From contig NZ_LLXT01000122.1 in assembly GCF_001431625.1 (NCBI RefSeq), positions 1 through 62,859 on the forward strand: a stretch of DNA of 62,859 nucleotides. The letters are read 5' to 3'. Shown here one piece after another: positions 42,823 through 52,388 of this stretch (the first letter of the stretch is position 1; each line of letters opens with the position of its first letter). Both the position numbers and the translations under genes were made by a program. The stretch is from Stenotrophomonas geniculata ATCC 19374 = JCM 13324 (GTDB lineage: Bacteria; Pseudomonadota; Gammaproteobacteria; Xanthomonadales; Xanthomonadaceae). The notes beneath the pieces are model-generated. The model was not told the origin of the DNA. It made no database searches and saw nothing but the letters and a program-made list of their open reading frames with translations.

Positions 42823-43184
42823 AGGTCCAGCTGCAACAGCAATCGATGCGCCTGCGCGTGGATGAAGAGGAACTGGCACGACTGCTTGGCGGGGAGTCGG
42901 TGGAGAACCTGACCCGCTTCGGTGGGAGTGGCGGCTGGGGCGCCGCGGTCTCGTTGCATGCAGGCGATCAGGCCGTGCTGCTTGATGGCGGCACATTCTG
43001 CCGGTTGGTGCTGCCACGCGAAGCTGTTGAAGGGCTGGCGGGGCGGCTGCCTTGCCGCGATGGCCTGGGCTTCGGCATCGCCCTGGATGACGACAGCATG
43101 TTGCAGCTCCAGTTCGACGTGGATGTGCGAGACAGCGTGCGGCAGCGTGGCCCGCAGCGACGTTCTGAACCTGCGCCGGAGTAA
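42819..43184 (+). CDS. Small conserved protein after mobA
   Basis: A 121-residue protein with the start MKVQLQQQSMRLRVDEEELARLL, a Gly-rich middle (FGGSGGWGAAVSL) and a region of beta-strands ending MLQLQFDVDVRD. I do not recognise a characterised family; similar proteins occur in molybdenum clusters as far as I recall. The ATG overlaps the mobA stop by four bases, which ties its expression to cofactor synthesis. Confidence 0.75.
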   Translation: MKVQLQQQSMRLRVDEEELARLLGGESVENLTRFGGSGGWGAAVSLHAGDQAVLLDGGTFCRLVLPREAVEGLAGRLPCRDGLGFGIALDDDSMLQLQFDVDVRDSVRQRGPQRRSEPAPE

Positions 43185-43252
43185 GCGCAGGTTGCTCAGG
43201 GCCGGGTGACGCGCTGTCGTATGATGAGGGCCTTCGTTCCTGCGTTGCTGCA

Positions 43253-44029
43253 ATGCCCCTGAATCCCTCCGCTCCCTCCGCGTCCCGACCGGCCACGCCC
43301 AATCCGGCAGCGGCCGATGACGGTGACGCGCTGCACTTCTGCAGTACCTGTGCGTTCTCGGACGCCTGCATGTCGCAGGGCTACGACAAGACCGCGCTGG
43401 GCGAGCTTCATGTGCTGGTCGATCATGTGGGTCCGTTCCAGGCTGGCGACTATCTCTTCCGTGCGGGCGATCCGTTCGATTCGATCGCAGCGGTCCGCGC
43501 GGGGATGGTCAAGACCTTTGTCGATGACAGCCAGGGCAACGAGCAGGTGCTGGGATTCAGCCTGCCCGGTGAAGTGATCGGGCTCAATGCCATCCATGGC
43601 GCGCGCTTCCCCTGCAATGCCATAGCGCTGGACACGGTCTACCTGTGCCGTATTTCCTTTCCGCGCCTGAGCCTGCTGGCCACCCGCATGCCGGGACTGC
43701 AGGCCCGGCTGTTCAGCCTGCTCAGTGCGGAGATCGGCAAGGTCGCCACGCTGGCGGCCAACCATCGCACCGAGGAGCGCATGGCCGCGTTCCTGCTGGA
43801 TCTTTCCGAGCGCTATTCCCGGCGCGGTTTCTCGGCCACCCGTTTCAACCTGAGCATGGCCCGTACCGAGATTGCCAACTACCTGCGGATGGCGCCGGAG
43901 ACGGTGAGCCGGGTGCTGCGCCGGTTGAGCGACGAGGGTGTGATTGCGGTGAACCAACGTGAGATGCTGTTGCTGCAACCCGAGCGGCTGGCGGAACTGG
44001 CCGTGACCCGGGAATCCGGACTGGACTGA
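43253..44029 (+). CDS. fnr: Oxygen-sensing Fnr-type regulator
   Basis: A 258-residue CRP/Fnr protein. Cys30, Cys33, Cys39 (CX2CX5C) and Cys121 (FPC) match the four cluster ligands of E. coli Fnr (20, 23, 29, 122). A 4Fe-4S switch is therefore likely. The DNA-recognition helix has MAPETVSRVLRRL with the Glu-x-x-Ser-Arg pattern that reads TTGAT half-sites. It lies between the cofactor genes and the molybdate transporter and is an obvious candidate to control the anaerobic genes here. Confidence 0.92.
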   Translation: MPLNPSAPSASRPATPNPAAADDGDALHFCSTCAFSDACMSQGYDKTALGELHVLVDHVGPFQAGDYLFRAGDPFDSIAAVRAGMVKTFVDDSQGNEQVLGFSLPGEVIGLNAIHGARFPCNAIALDTVYLCRISFPRLSLLATRMPGLQARLFSLLSAEIGKVATLAANHRTEERMAAFLLDLSERYSRRGFSATRFNLSMARTEIANYLRMAPETVSRVLRRLSDEGVIAVNQREMLLLQPERLAELAVTRESGLD

Positions 44030-44052
44030 TCAGGCAGGCGAGGGGCCGACCC

Positions 44053-44796
44053 ATGATGCGAGCGGGGCTGTTGTTGCTGGGAATGCTGGTTGCAGTACCG
44101 GCCTGGGCGGCTGAGCTGACGGTGTCGGCGGCATCGAGCCTGACCGAGAGCTTCCGCGAACTGGGCACCGCCTATGAGAAGGCACACCCGGGAACCAAGG
44201 TGGATTTCAACTTCGCCGCCTCCGGCGTGCTGCTGCAGCAGATCAGCCGCGGCGCACCGGTGGATGTGTTCGCGTCGGCCGATGAAACCACGATGGACCA
44301 TGCCCAGCAGCAGGACCTGCTGGCGGCCGGCACCCGCGAGGTGTTCGCGGTCAATGCGCTGTGGGTGGTGGTGCCGCCGCAGGCCAAGGCTGCGCCGCAT
44401 ACCTTGAAGGACCTGGCCGGTGCTGGTGTGCAGCGCATCGCACTGGGCAACCCGGACAGCGTGCCGGTCGGCCGCTATGCCAAGGGCGCGCTGGAAGCGG
44501 CGGGCCTGTGGCCGTCGGTGCAGGGCAGGATCATCACGACGCAGAACGTGCGCCAGTCGCTGGATTACGTGGCGCGCGGTGAAGTGGATGCCGGCTTCGT
44601 CTATGCCACCGATGCACAGGCAATGCCCGACCGGGTGCGCCGTGCCTTCGCGGTTCCGGTGCCCGGGCGCATTGCCTATCCGCTGGCGGTGACCAAGGCC
44701 AGTACGCAGCCGGTGGAGGCCAGGCGCTTCGCTGCCTTCGTGCGTTCGCCGCAAGGCCAGGCGATCCTGGCCAGGCACGGGTTCGGCACGCCCTGA
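44053..44796 (+). CDS. modA: Molybdate-binding periplasmic protein
   Basis: A 247-residue binding protein with a signal peptide (VAVPAWAAE). Motifs are LTVSAASSLTESFRELG, FNFAASGVLLQQI, the APVDVFASADE block, LGNPDSVPVGRYAKGAL and YATDA. Conserved Ser and Tyr residues in these blocks bind the oxyanion in ModA. It starts 23 bp after fnr and four bases before modB, so fnr and modABC may be one transcript. Confidence 0.94.
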   Translation: MMRAGLLLLGMLVAVPAWAAELTVSAASSLTESFRELGTAYEKAHPGTKVDFNFAASGVLLQQISRGAPVDVFASADETTMDHAQQQDLLAAGTREVFAVNALWVVVPPQAKAAPHTLKDLAGAGVQRIALGNPDSVPVGRYAKGALEAAGLWPSVQGRIITTQNVRQSLDYVARGEVDAGFVYATDAQAMPDRVRRAFAVPVPGRIAYPLAVTKASTQPVEARRFAAFVRSPQGQAILARHGFGTP

Positions 44797-44799
44797 GGC

Positions 44800-45483
44800 A
44801 TGGATCTGGACTGGAGCGCACTGTGGTTGTCGCTGAAGGTGGCCGGCTGGGCCACCGCGATCAATCTGGTGCTGGGCGTGGCACTGGGCGCATTGCTGGC
44901 GCGGCGGCGATTTCCCGGCCGTGAGCTGCTGGATTCGCTGCTGACCTTGCCGATGGTGCTGCCGCCGACGGTGCTGGGCTACTACCTGCTGGTACTGATC
45001 GGTCGCAACGGCCCAGTCGGCGCATGGCTGCAATCGTGGTTCGGCATCAACCTGGTGTTCACCTGGCAGGCCGCGGTGATCGCGGCGGCGGTGGCCTCGT
45101 TGCCGCTGGTGTTCAAGCCGGCGCGCGCGGCGTTCGACGAAGTGGACGGGCAGCTGGAACAAGCCGCACGCACGCTCGGTGTGTCCGAAGCCGCGGTGTT
45201 CTTCCGCATCACGTTGCCGCTGGCCTGGCGTGGCATTCTTGCCGGGCTGCTGCTGGCATTCGCACGCGCCATGGGCGAGTTCGGTGCCACGTTGATGGTG
45301 GCGGGCAGCATTCCGGGTCGCACGCAGACGCTGTCGATCGCCATCTACGAGGCGGTGCAGGCCGGTCAGGATGGCAAGGCCAATGCGCTGGTGATCCTGA
45401 CCTCGGTGGTCTGCATCGTGATCCTGTTGCTGGCTGCGCGGCTGGTGGGCGGACGTCGCCGGGAGCTGCGTGATGTGGCTTGA
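44800..45483 (+). CDS. modB: Molybdate ABC transporter permease
   Basis: A 227-residue inner-membrane permease with five to six helices. The ABC-coupling EAA-type loop is EQAARTLGVSEAAVFFRITLPL (about residues 120-142), followed by the ModB signature EFGATLMVAGSIPGRTQT. It forms the channel for molybdate with ModC. The modC gene starts inside its last codons. Confidence 0.94.
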   Translation: MDLDWSALWLSLKVAGWATAINLVLGVALGALLARRRFPGRELLDSLLTLPMVLPPTVLGYYLLVLIGRNGPVGAWLQSWFGINLVFTWQAAVIAAAVASLPLVFKPARAAFDEVDGQLEQAARTLGVSEAAVFFRITLPLAWRGILAGLLLAFARAMGEFGATLMVAGSIPGRTQTLSIAIYEAVQAGQDGKANALVILTSVVCIVILLLAARLVGGRRRELRDVA

Positions 45484-46141
45484 CCTGCAGGTGCAGCGCC
45501 GCCTGCGGGCGGCCGGCCAGGATTTCGTGTTGGACGTATCGCTGCAGTGCACGCAGCGGCAGGTGGTGCTGTTCGGACCCTCGGGTGCCGGCAAGAGCCT
45601 GACGCTGAAGGCGGTGGCCGGGCTGCTGCGGCCCGGGCAGGGACATGTGCGCGTGCAGGGGCAGACCTTGTTCGATGCGGCCAACGGCGTGGATCTGCCG
45701 CCGCATCGCCGCCGGCTGGGCTACGTGTTCCAGGATTACGCGTTGTTCCCGCACCTTAGCGTGCGCCAGAACGTGGCGTTCGGGCTGGAGCGCGGGTGGT
45801 TGAATCCGCGCGCGCGCCAGCGCTTCGATGCGGTGGAGCAGTGGCTGCACGCATTCCGCATCGACACGGTGGGTGATCTGCTGCCCGCGCAGGTCTCCGG
45901 TGGCCAGCGCCAGCGCACTGCATTGGCGCGCGCCCTGGTGACGCAGCCGCAGGCGCTGCTGCTGGATGAGCCGTTCTCCGCACTGGACCACGACCTGCGC
46001 CAGCACCTGCGCCAGGAGCTGGAAACCGTGTTGGACCGGACCGGCATCCCGTTGTTGCTGATCAGCCACGACCCGCAGGACGTGGCCATGTTCGGCCAGC
46101 AGGTGGCGCGCGTGGTCGACGGCCGCATCGTCGGCGATTGA
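45473..46141 (+). CDS. modC: Molybdate ABC transporter ATPase, short form
   Basis: A 222-residue ATPase. Walker A is FGPSGAGKSLT, the Q-loop GYVFQDYALFPHL, the signature VSGGQRQRTALAR, Walker B LLLDEPFSALD and the switch His in LISHDP. E. coli ModC is about 352 residues because of a C-terminal TOBE/MOP domain. That regulatory domain is absent here. The ATG at 45473 lies within modB (11-bp overlap); a GTG at 45470 is possible. Confidence 0.93.
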   Translation: MWLDLQVQRRLRAAGQDFVLDVSLQCTQRQVVLFGPSGAGKSLTLKAVAGLLRPGQGHVRVQGQTLFDAANGVDLPPHRRRLGYVFQDYALFPHLSVRQNVAFGLERGWLNPRARQRFDAVEQWLHAFRIDTVGDLLPAQVSGGQRQRTALARALVTQPQALLLDEPFSALDHDLRQHLRQELETVLDRTGIPLLLISHDPQDVAMFGQQVARVVDGRIVGD

Positions 46142-46150
46142 CCTGCACCT

Positions 46151-46222
46151 GTAGAGCCGAGCCCATGCTCGGCTGCTCTGCGCGACACCGCCAACAGCAG
46201 CCGAGCGTGGGCTCGGCTCTAC
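46151..46222. terminator. SMAG REP pair between convergent genes
   Basis: GTAGAGCCGAGCCCATGCTC begins at 46151 and the inverted GGGCTCGGCTCTAC ends at 46222. It sits between modC and the convergent reductase gene, as a bidirectional terminator would. Confidence 0.75.
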
Positions 46223-46234
46223 AGGATCAACGGA

Positions 46235-47764
46235 TCAATACAGTTCACAGTGCGTGCGGCCTTCATTCCGCAGCGCGTCCCATTGCCCTGCACCCGCGAC
46301 GGCATCGATGGCCTCGCGCACCGCGCCTTCCAGGTGGCGCTTGCTGCCGCACAGGTACAGATGCCCACCGCGGGCCAGGACGTCGCGCACTTCGCTGGCG
46401 CGCTGCTGCAGCACATGCTGCACATAGACCTTTTCGGTGCCATCGCGCGAGAACGCGGTATGCAGGCCGGCCAGCACGCCACGCGTGTGCCAGTCCTGCA
46501 GCTGGTCGCGGTACAGGTAGTCGTGCTGGCGATGCTTCTCGCCAAACACCAGGTGCACTTCACGTTCGCAGGCGTTGGCCTGCAGTTCCTGCATCAGGCC
46601 CATCAAGGGCGCGATGCCGGTGCCGGTGCCGACCAGCAGCAGCGGTGCCTCGCCGGTATCGGGCAGGTGGAAGCCGGGGTTGGAGCGGCAGTACACACGG
46701 GCATGGTCGCCGCCATGCAGCAGGCTGCCGGTGGCAGTGCCGAAGCGTTCGCGGCCGCGCAGAGTGTAGCGCACTTCGCGCACGCATAGGCTCAGCTGGT
46801 CGTTGAACGGGTGCGAGGCGATCGAATAGGCGCGCGGCAGCCGCGGTGACAGCAGTTCGCGCAGCCGGTCCAGCGGAACGCTGTCCGGGGTGGCGTGGTC
46901 CTGCAGCACGTCCAGCAGGTCCAGGCCATGCAGGTAGGCGTCCAGCTCGCGCTTCTGGCTGACCTTCAACAGGCCCTTCAGTACCTCGCTGCCACCGAGC
47001 CTGGCCAGTTCGCGTAGCACGCCCTTGCTCGGCAGGCGCAGCTCGCGGTCATGCAGGGCGGCCACGGCGGCGGTGTCGCCGTACCAGGTGGCCAATGCCT
47101 GCAGCAGGGCAGGATCGTTCTCGGGTACTACGTGCAGGGTGTCGCCCGCGCGATAGGCCATGCCACTGCCGGCAATGTCCAGTTGCAGGTGCCACGCGGC
47201 CGGGTCGCTGCTGTTCAAGCGGCGGCGTTCGAAAATGGGGGCGGAAAAGGCATTGTCTTCGCCATAGGCGGTGACCTGCAGGCGCAGGTCCTGGCCAGCG
47301 CTGAGGTCACCATCCAGCACCTGGCCCAGCACCGGCTGCCATTGCTGGAAGAACTGCTCGTAGCCCAGATCGGCGTCCACTCGGTGCAGTAGCGGCTGGG
47401 CCTGGCGCTCGCTTAGTGCAACATCCAGCGCCTTGGTGAAGCCGCAGAAACTGGGGTAGCCGGTGTCACCCAGGCCGAACACCGCATAGCGCAGGCCGCG
47501 CAGCGTCGGGGTCTGGCGCAGTGTTTCGAAGAACTGCTCGCCATTGGCCGGCGGTTCGCCATCGCCGAACGAGCTGGAGATCGCCAGCAGCACATCGCCG
47601 TGGCCGAGACTGGCCACGTCGATGTCGTTGAACGGGAGCACCTGCGGCCCGTGCGGCTGCAGGTCCGCGCCCAGGCGCTGGGCCAAGGCGCGGGCGTTGC
47701 CAGACTCGGACGCGAAACCCACCAGCAGGCGGCTGAAGGGCGTACTGGCCGGGAGGGCGTTCAC
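46235..47764 (-). CDS. Flavodoxin-type NADPH oxidoreductase (CysJ-like)
   Basis: A 509-residue diflavin reductase. An N-terminal FMN domain (GFASESGNARALAQRL, ISSSFGDGEPPANGEQFFETL) is followed by a FAD-binding barrel (RAYSIASHP, then FGTATGSLLHGG) and an NADPH domain (VGTGTGIAPLMG, VFGEKHRQHDYLYRDQL, YLCGSKRHLEGAV) ending in an aromatic residue (CELY). It is shorter than CysJ and no CysI is present. The electron acceptor is unknown. The GTG start at 47764 overlaps the PAS gene stop by four bases. Confidence 0.87.
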   Translation of the reverse strand: MNALPASTPFSRLLVGFASESGNARALAQRLGADLQPHGPQVLPFNDIDVASLGHGDVLLAISSSFGDGEPPANGEQFFETLRQTPTLRGLRYAVFGLGDTGYPSFCGFTKALDVALSERQAQPLLHRVDADLGYEQFFQQWQPVLGQVLDGDLSAGQDLRLQVTAYGEDNAFSAPIFERRRLNSSDPAAWHLQLDIAGSGMAYRAGDTLHVVPENDPALLQALATWYGDTAAVAALHDRELRLPSKGVLRELARLGGSEVLKGLLKVSQKRELDAYLHGLDLLDVLQDHATPDSVPLDRLRELLSPRLPRAYSIASHPFNDQLSLCVREVRYTLRGRERFGTATGSLLHGGDHARVYCRSNPGFHLPDTGEAPLLLVGTGTGIAPLMGLMQELQANACEREVHLVFGEKHRQHDYLYRDQLQDWHTRGVLAGLHTAFSRDGTEKVYVQHVLQQRASEVRDVLARGGHLYLCGSKRHLEGAVREAIDAVAGAGQWDALRNEGRTHCELY

Positions 47765-48189
47765 GCGGCCTCGTAGAAGTCGTCGAACTTTTCCTTGCTG
47801 AACTCGACCAGGTCGTAGTTCTGCATCAGGTCGTTCACCACGCGGCGGATGCTGATGTACGAGGTGATGTTGCCGTCGGCGTCGAACAGCGGCTGCACGG
47901 TGGTATCGACCACATAGAGCACGCCGCCCTTGCCGAGGTTGGGCACGATGCCGGTCCAGGTCTTGCCGGCCTTGATGGTGTCCCACATGTCCTTGTAGAC
48001 CGCCTTGGGCACATCCGGGTGGCGCACGATGCTGTGCGGCTGGCCGATCAGCTCCTCGCGGGCGAAGCCGGTGAGCGTGCAGAACAGGTCGTTGGCATAG
48101 GTGATATTGCCCTGCAGGTCGGTGGTGGAGATCACCATGACGTTCTGCATGGCGTTCAGAAGCTGGACGTTGTCGGGGGTGTAGCTCAT
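47761..48189 (-). CDS. Stand-alone PAS domain protein, Aer-like
   Basis: A 142-residue protein that is almost only one PAS fold: MVISTTDLQGNITYANDLFCTLTGFAREELIGQPHSIVRHPDVPKAVY, then AGKTWTGIVPN, and a C-terminal helix. The start up to IVRHPDVP closely resembles the FAD-binding PAS of Aer-type redox sensors. No output domain follows; the translationally coupled reductase may be its partner. AAGGA precedes the ATG at 48189. Confidence 0.87.
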   Translation of the reverse strand: MSYTPDNVQLLNAMQNVMVISTTDLQGNITYANDLFCTLTGFAREELIGQPHSIVRHPDVPKAVYKDMWDTIKAGKTWTGIVPNLGKGGVLYVVDTTVQPLFDADGNITSYISIRRVVNDLMQNYDLVEFSKEKFDDFYEAA

Positions 48190-48268
48190 CGCAGGGTCCT
48201 TGTGGATGCCGGTAACGCCGGCGTGTTCGGGTCCTGCATAGAAATACGCCCGCGCGGCGGCGGGCGGT

Positions 48269-48282
48269 TTGACATTGGTCAA
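48269..48282 (-). promoter_or_regulatory. Perfect FNR-like box upstream of the PAS-reductase operon
   Basis: TTGAC-ATTG-GTCAA is a perfect inverted repeat with the four-base spacer of FNR/CRP sites (TTGAT-N4-ATCAA) and one changed base per half. It lies 80-93 bp before the PAS start, where an activated promoter would place it near -41.5. The Fnr gene is 4.2 kb away. Confidence 0.55.
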
Positions 48283-48329
48283 GTGGGGCGCACGATGGCC
48301 TGCGACCGGGTGTCGCAGGAAGAATCTCT

Positions 48330-48401
48330 GTAGAGCCGAGCCCATGCTCGGCTCACGGGGCAAACGGGATTGCCAGCAGCCGGGCGCGGGCTCGGCTCTA
48401 C
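48330..48401. repeat. SMAG REP pair upstream of glgA
   Basis: GTAGAGCCGAGCCCATGCTC starts at 48330 and the inverted GGGCTCGGCTCTAC ends at 48401. It separates the divergent PAS and glgA transcription units. In the 441-bp gap 48190-48630 I otherwise see the FNR-like box and no gene. The 230 bp directly before glgA show no clear operator. Confidence 0.75.
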
Positions 48402-48630
48402 AGGAGAGACACAGGCAGCAGGCGGGCGCACGTCATGTGTACTGAGCTCATGACGCCTTGTCACAAAGAAATCGCCATGGCTTCACGGTTGGTTGATCGC
48501 ATGCAGGGCTATTGTCGTCCTGAGCCTCTCGCTGACGTCCCCCACGTCCTGCGTCGACTTCCCTCCCAGCATCAGCGCCCGTCCGGGCGCCGCTGGCGTC
48601 TGTCTGCCTGAAGCATCCGAGATCATCCCC

Positions 48631-50157
48631 ATGGCCCGCGCCGCCCAGTCCGCTTCACCCGTTGCGATCTCTCCGGTCACGCCCGTGCCGATCGGCACCC
48701 GCCGTGGCCACTCGCAACCACTGCAGCTGCCGGAACTGGTACAGCGTGTGTTGTTCGTCGCGACCGAGATGGCCGACTTCATCAAGGCCGGAGGCTTGGG
48801 CGACGTGGCCGCAGCCCTGCCGCGTGCGGTGCGCGGCGCCTGTGATTCGCGCGTGCTGCTGCCCGGCTACCCGGAAGTACTGCAGCGCCTGCCACAGTTG
48901 CAGCGGGTGGGGCAGGTCAGCGCGCGGGCCGGCTTGCCGGCGTGCACGATCGGCATGGCGGTGCAGGCAGACGGTCTTCCGATCTATGTGCTGCTGTCGC
49001 CTGAGCTGTACGAGCGTGAAGGATCGCCCTACGTCGACGGGCAGGGCCAGGAGTGGAAGGACAACGCGGTTCGCTTCGCCACGCTCTCACACGCGGCCGC
49101 GGAGATCGCGGCCGGGCGTGCCGGGCTGGACTGGTCGCCGCAGCTGCTGCACCTGAACGACTGGCCCGTGGCCATGGCGGCCGCCTACGTGCGTTGGGAC
49201 CGGACCACCGTGCCGACCCTGCTGACCATCCACAACCTGGCGTACCAGGGGCTGTTTCCGTACGCGCTTGCAGCTGTGCTGGGCGTACCGGCCGAACACC
49301 TGGATGAACTGCACTTCCACGGGCAGATGTCGTTCCTGCAAGGCGGGATCACCAACGCCACGCGCCTGAACACGGTCAGCCTGCGCTACGCGCAGCAGAT
49401 CACCGCCCCGGATGACGGCTGCGGGCTGCATGATCTGTTGGCGCGTCGCGCGGCCGGCGGGCACCTGAGTGGCATCGTCAACGGCATCGACGCCAGCTGG
49501 GACCCGCGTCGCGATATCCATCTCAAGGCCCACTTCGGCATTGGTGAGTGGACCGGGCGCGCCACCAATGCGCATGCGGTGCGCAAGGCATTCGGCCTGG
49601 CGCCCTCCGCCGGCCCGCTGTTCGCGGTGGTCTCCCGCCTGGTGCACCAGAAAGGCCTGGACATCACCTGCGACGTGGCGCCGCAGATCGTGGCGGCCGG
49701 CGGCCAGCTGGTCATCATCGGCGGTGGCGAGCCGCAGGTGGAAGCGCAGGTGCAGGCGCTGGCCCGGCGCTACCCCGGACGGGTGGGCGCATTCATCGGC
49801 TTCGAGGAGGCGCTGGCCCGCCAGATGTTTGCCGGCGCCGACTTCCTGCTGATGCCTTCGCGTTTCGAACCCTGTGGGTTGAGCCAGATGTACGCGCAGC
49901 GCTTCGGCTGCCTGCCCATCGCGCACGCGACCGGCGGGCTGGTCGATACCGTCGAGGATGGCGTAACCGGATTCCTGTTCCACGGCGCCAATGCCGACGG
50001 CCTGCGCCGCTGCGTGGAACGGGCGATGCGCACCTTCCGCCTGCCCGGCCTGCTGCAGGCCATGCGCCGCGCGGCCATGCTGCGGCCGGGCGGTTGGGAT
50101 GCGGCGGGGCGTGCCTACCTGGCGTTGTACCAGCAGACCTGCCAGGTGGCCGCATGA
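48631..50157 (+). CDS. glgA: Glycogen synthase
   Basis: A 508-residue GT5 glycosyltransferase that extends alpha-1,4-glucan from a nucleotide-glucose donor. The donor motif KxGGLGDV appears as [14 protein letters not shown] (about residues 55-68). [20 protein letters not shown] and the C-terminal [17 protein letters not shown] with Glu are present. The first 40 residues are extra compared with E. coli GlgA and low in complexity. The ATG at 48631 is the most likely start, but the frame is open to 48493. No glgC lies in the window. Confidence 0.93.
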   Translation: MARAAQSASPVAISPVTPVPIGTRRGHSQPLQLPELVQRVLFVATEMADFIKAGGLGDVAAALPRAVRGACDSRVLLPGYPEVLQRLPQLQRVGQVSARAGLPACTIGMAVQADGLPIYVLLSPELYEREGSPYVDGQGQEWKDNAVRFATLSHAAAEIAAGRAGLDWSPQLLHLNDWPVAMAAAYVRWDRTTVPTLLTIHNLAYQGLFPYALAAVLGVPAEHLDELHFHGQMSFLQGGITNATRLNTVSLRYAQQITAPDDGCGLHDLLARRAAGGHLSGIVNGIDASWDPRRDIHLKAHFGIGEWTGRATNAHAVRKAFGLAPSAGPLFAVVSRLVHQKGLDITCDVAPQIVAAGGQLVIIGGGEPQVEAQVQALARRYPGRVGAFIGFEEALARQMFAGADFLLMPSRFEPCGLSQMYAQRFGCLPIAHATGGLVDTVEDGVTGFLFHGANADGLRRCVERAMRTFRLPGLLQAMRRAAMLRPGGWDAAGRAYLALYQQTCQVAA

Positions 50158-52388
50158 GTCACGACAGCCTGCATCTGGCCGCCCTGGAGGATGAGACGAT
50201 CCCGGAGACGGGATTGGATCAGCGCGTCGCGCCGGCGCTGGAGGACCTCGTCCATGCGCGACCGGCCGATGCGTTTGCCTGGCTCGGGCCGCACCAACAG
50301 CCCGATGGCCAGCGCCAGCTGCGCGTTCTGGTGCCCCACGCGCGTCGCGTGGAGGTGATTGCGGGCCCGGAGCGGCGCTGGGACCTGCAACCGGGCCCCT
50401 TGCCTGGCCTGTTCGAAGGTGCAGCAGGTGAAGCGCCCGTGCCGCTGCTCGCCCTGCATTTCGAGCAGGGTGTGGAACAGATACACGATGCCTATTCCTT
50501 CGGTCCGCTGCTGGATGAGGCGCTGCTGGAGCGTTTCCATGCCGGTGATGCTGAGGCAGCGCGGCAGTTGGGCGCGCTGCCGATGCAGCTGCAGGGCATC
50601 GACGGGGTGCGCTTCGCGGTATGGGCCCCCAATGCGCGACGGGTTGCCGTGGTTGGCGATTTCAATGGTTGGGATGGCCGACGCCATCCGATGCGTCTGC
50701 GGCATACCGCTGGCGTCTGGGAGTTGTTCCTGCCTGGCGTGCAGCCGGGCGCCCGTTACAAGTTCCGCATTGTCGGCGCTGATGGCCAGGTGATGCCCGA
50801 CAAGTTCGATCCGATGGCGCGCTGGGCCGAGCTGCCTCCCGCGACTGCTTCGCGGGTGCCTTCTGCGGGGCGGATGGAGTGGCACGATGACGCATGGATG
50901 GCGGCCCGTCCCCACGCCGGAACCCGCGCGCCACTGTCGATCTACGAGGTGCATGCGGGCTCCTGGCAGCGCAGCGACGAGGGCGCGCCGCTGGACTGGG
51001 ATGCCCTGGCCGACCGGTTGATTCCGTACGTGGCCGGGCTTGGCTTCACCCACATCGAGCTGCTGCCGGTGAGCGAGCATCCCTTCGGCGGTTCCTGGGG
51101 CTACCAGCCGCTGGGGATCTACGCGCCGACGGCGCGCCACGGCACGCCGCAGGCCTTCGCGCGCTTCGTGGACCGCTGCCATCAGGCCGGCATCGGCGTG
51201 ATCGTGGACTGGGTGAGCGCGCACTTCCCCAACGATGCCCATGGCCTGGCCGGGTTTGATGGGACCGCGCTGTACGAGCACGCCGACCCGCGCGAAGGCG
51301 TGCACGCCGACTGGGACACGCTGATCTACAACTATGGCCGCAACGAAGTGGCTGCCTACCTGATCGGCAGTGCGCTGGAATGGGTGGAGCGCTTCCATAT
51401 CGACGGTCTGCGCGTGGACGCAGTAGCGTCGATGCTGTACCGGGATTACAGCCGTGCCGAGGGGGAGTGGATACCCAACGAGCAGGGCGGACGCGAGAAC
51501 CTGCAGGCGGTCGCGTTCCTGCGGCGGATGAACCAGACGCTGCGCGAGCGCTTTCCGGACGTGCTGGTGATCGCCGAGGAATCCACCGCATGGCCAGGGG
51601 TGACCGCGCCGGTGGAGCAGGGCGGACTTGGTTTCACCCACAAATGGAACATGGGCTGGATGCACGACACCCTGCAGTACCTGGGGCGCGATCCGGTTCA
51701 TCGCCAGCATCATCATAGTGAGATCAGCTTCGGCCTGGTCTACGCCTTCTCCGAACGGTTCGTGCTTCCGCTTTCGCATGACGAGGTGGTGCACGGCAAG
51801 GGGGCGCTGCTGGCCAAGATGGCGGGCGAGCCGGCGCAGCGGCCGGCCCAGCTCCGCGCGTACTACGGTTTCATGTGGGCGCACCCGGGCAGCAAACTGC
51901 TGTTCATGGGCGGCGAGTTCGGCCAGGGACAGGAGTGGTCGCACGATGCGGCACTGGACTGGGTACGGGCGGCCAGCAGTGAGGGCCAGGGCCTGTCACG
52001 CCTGGTGGGCGACCTCAATGCCGTGCTGCGTTCCGAACCTGCGTTGCATCGCGACGAACGCGACGAACGCGGTTTCGACTGGAGCGTGGCCGACGACAGC
52101 CGCAACAGCGTCTACGCCTTCATCCGCCGGGATCCTGCCGGTAGCGGCCGCACCCTTCTGGTGGTGAGCAACTTCACTCCGGTGCGTCGCGACGGCTACC
52201 GGGTCGGCGTGCCGCAACCGGGGTGTTGGACCGAACGGCTCAACACCGACAGCGCGTATTACGGTGGCGGCAATGCGGGAAACCTCGGTGCAGTGCATAC
52301 CGAGTCGAGGCCGATGCACGGCCACGCCCAGTCGCTGCGGCTGACCCTGCCGCCGCTGTCCACGCTGTACCTGCAGGTTGATGCATGA
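50154..52388 (+). CDS. glgB: 1,4-alpha-glucan branching enzyme
   Basis: A 744-residue GH13 enzyme with two N-terminal beta domains (the second begins [22 protein letters not shown]), the catalytic barrel and a C-terminal beta domain. The nucleophile is the Asp in [12 protein letters not shown] (about 420), the acid Glu lies in [10 protein letters not shown], and [11 protein letters not shown] completes the site. It makes alpha-1,6 branches in glycogen. ATGA overlap with glgA. Confidence 0.95.
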   Translation: MSHDSLHLAALEDETIPETGLDQRVAPALEDLVHARPADAFAWLGPHQQPDGQRQLRVLVPHARRVEVIAGPERRWDLQPGPLPGLFEGAAGEAPVPLLALHFEQGVEQIHDAYSFGPLLDEALLERFHAGDAEAARQLGALPMQLQGIDGVRFAVWAPNARRVAVVGDFNGWDGRRHPMRLRHTAGVWELFLPGVQPGARYKFRIVGADGQVMPDKFDPMARWAELPPATASRVPSAGRMEWHDDAWMAARPHAGTRAPLSIYEVHAGSWQRSDEGAPLDWDALADRLIPYVAGLGFTHIELLPVSEHPFGGSWGYQPLGIYAPTARHGTPQAFARFVDRCHQAGIGVIVDWVSAHFPNDAHGLAGFDGTALYEHADPREGVHADWDTLIYNYGRNEVAAYLIGSALEWVERFHIDGLRVDAVASMLYRDYSRAEGEWIPNEQGGRENLQAVAFLRRMNQTLRERFPDVLVIAEESTAWPGVTAPVEQGGLGFTHKWNMGWMHDTLQYLGRDPVHRQHHHSEISFGLVYAFSERFVLPLSHDEVVHGKGALLAKMAGEPAQRPAQLRAYYGFMWAHPGSKLLFMGGEFGQGQEWSHDAALDWVRAASSEGQGLSRLVGDLNAVLRSEPALHRDERDERGFDWSVADDSRNSVYAFIRRDPAGSGRTLLVVSNFTPVRRDGYRVGVPQPGCWTERLNTDSAYYGGGNAGNLGAVHTESRPMHGHAQSLRLTLPPLSTLYLQVDA

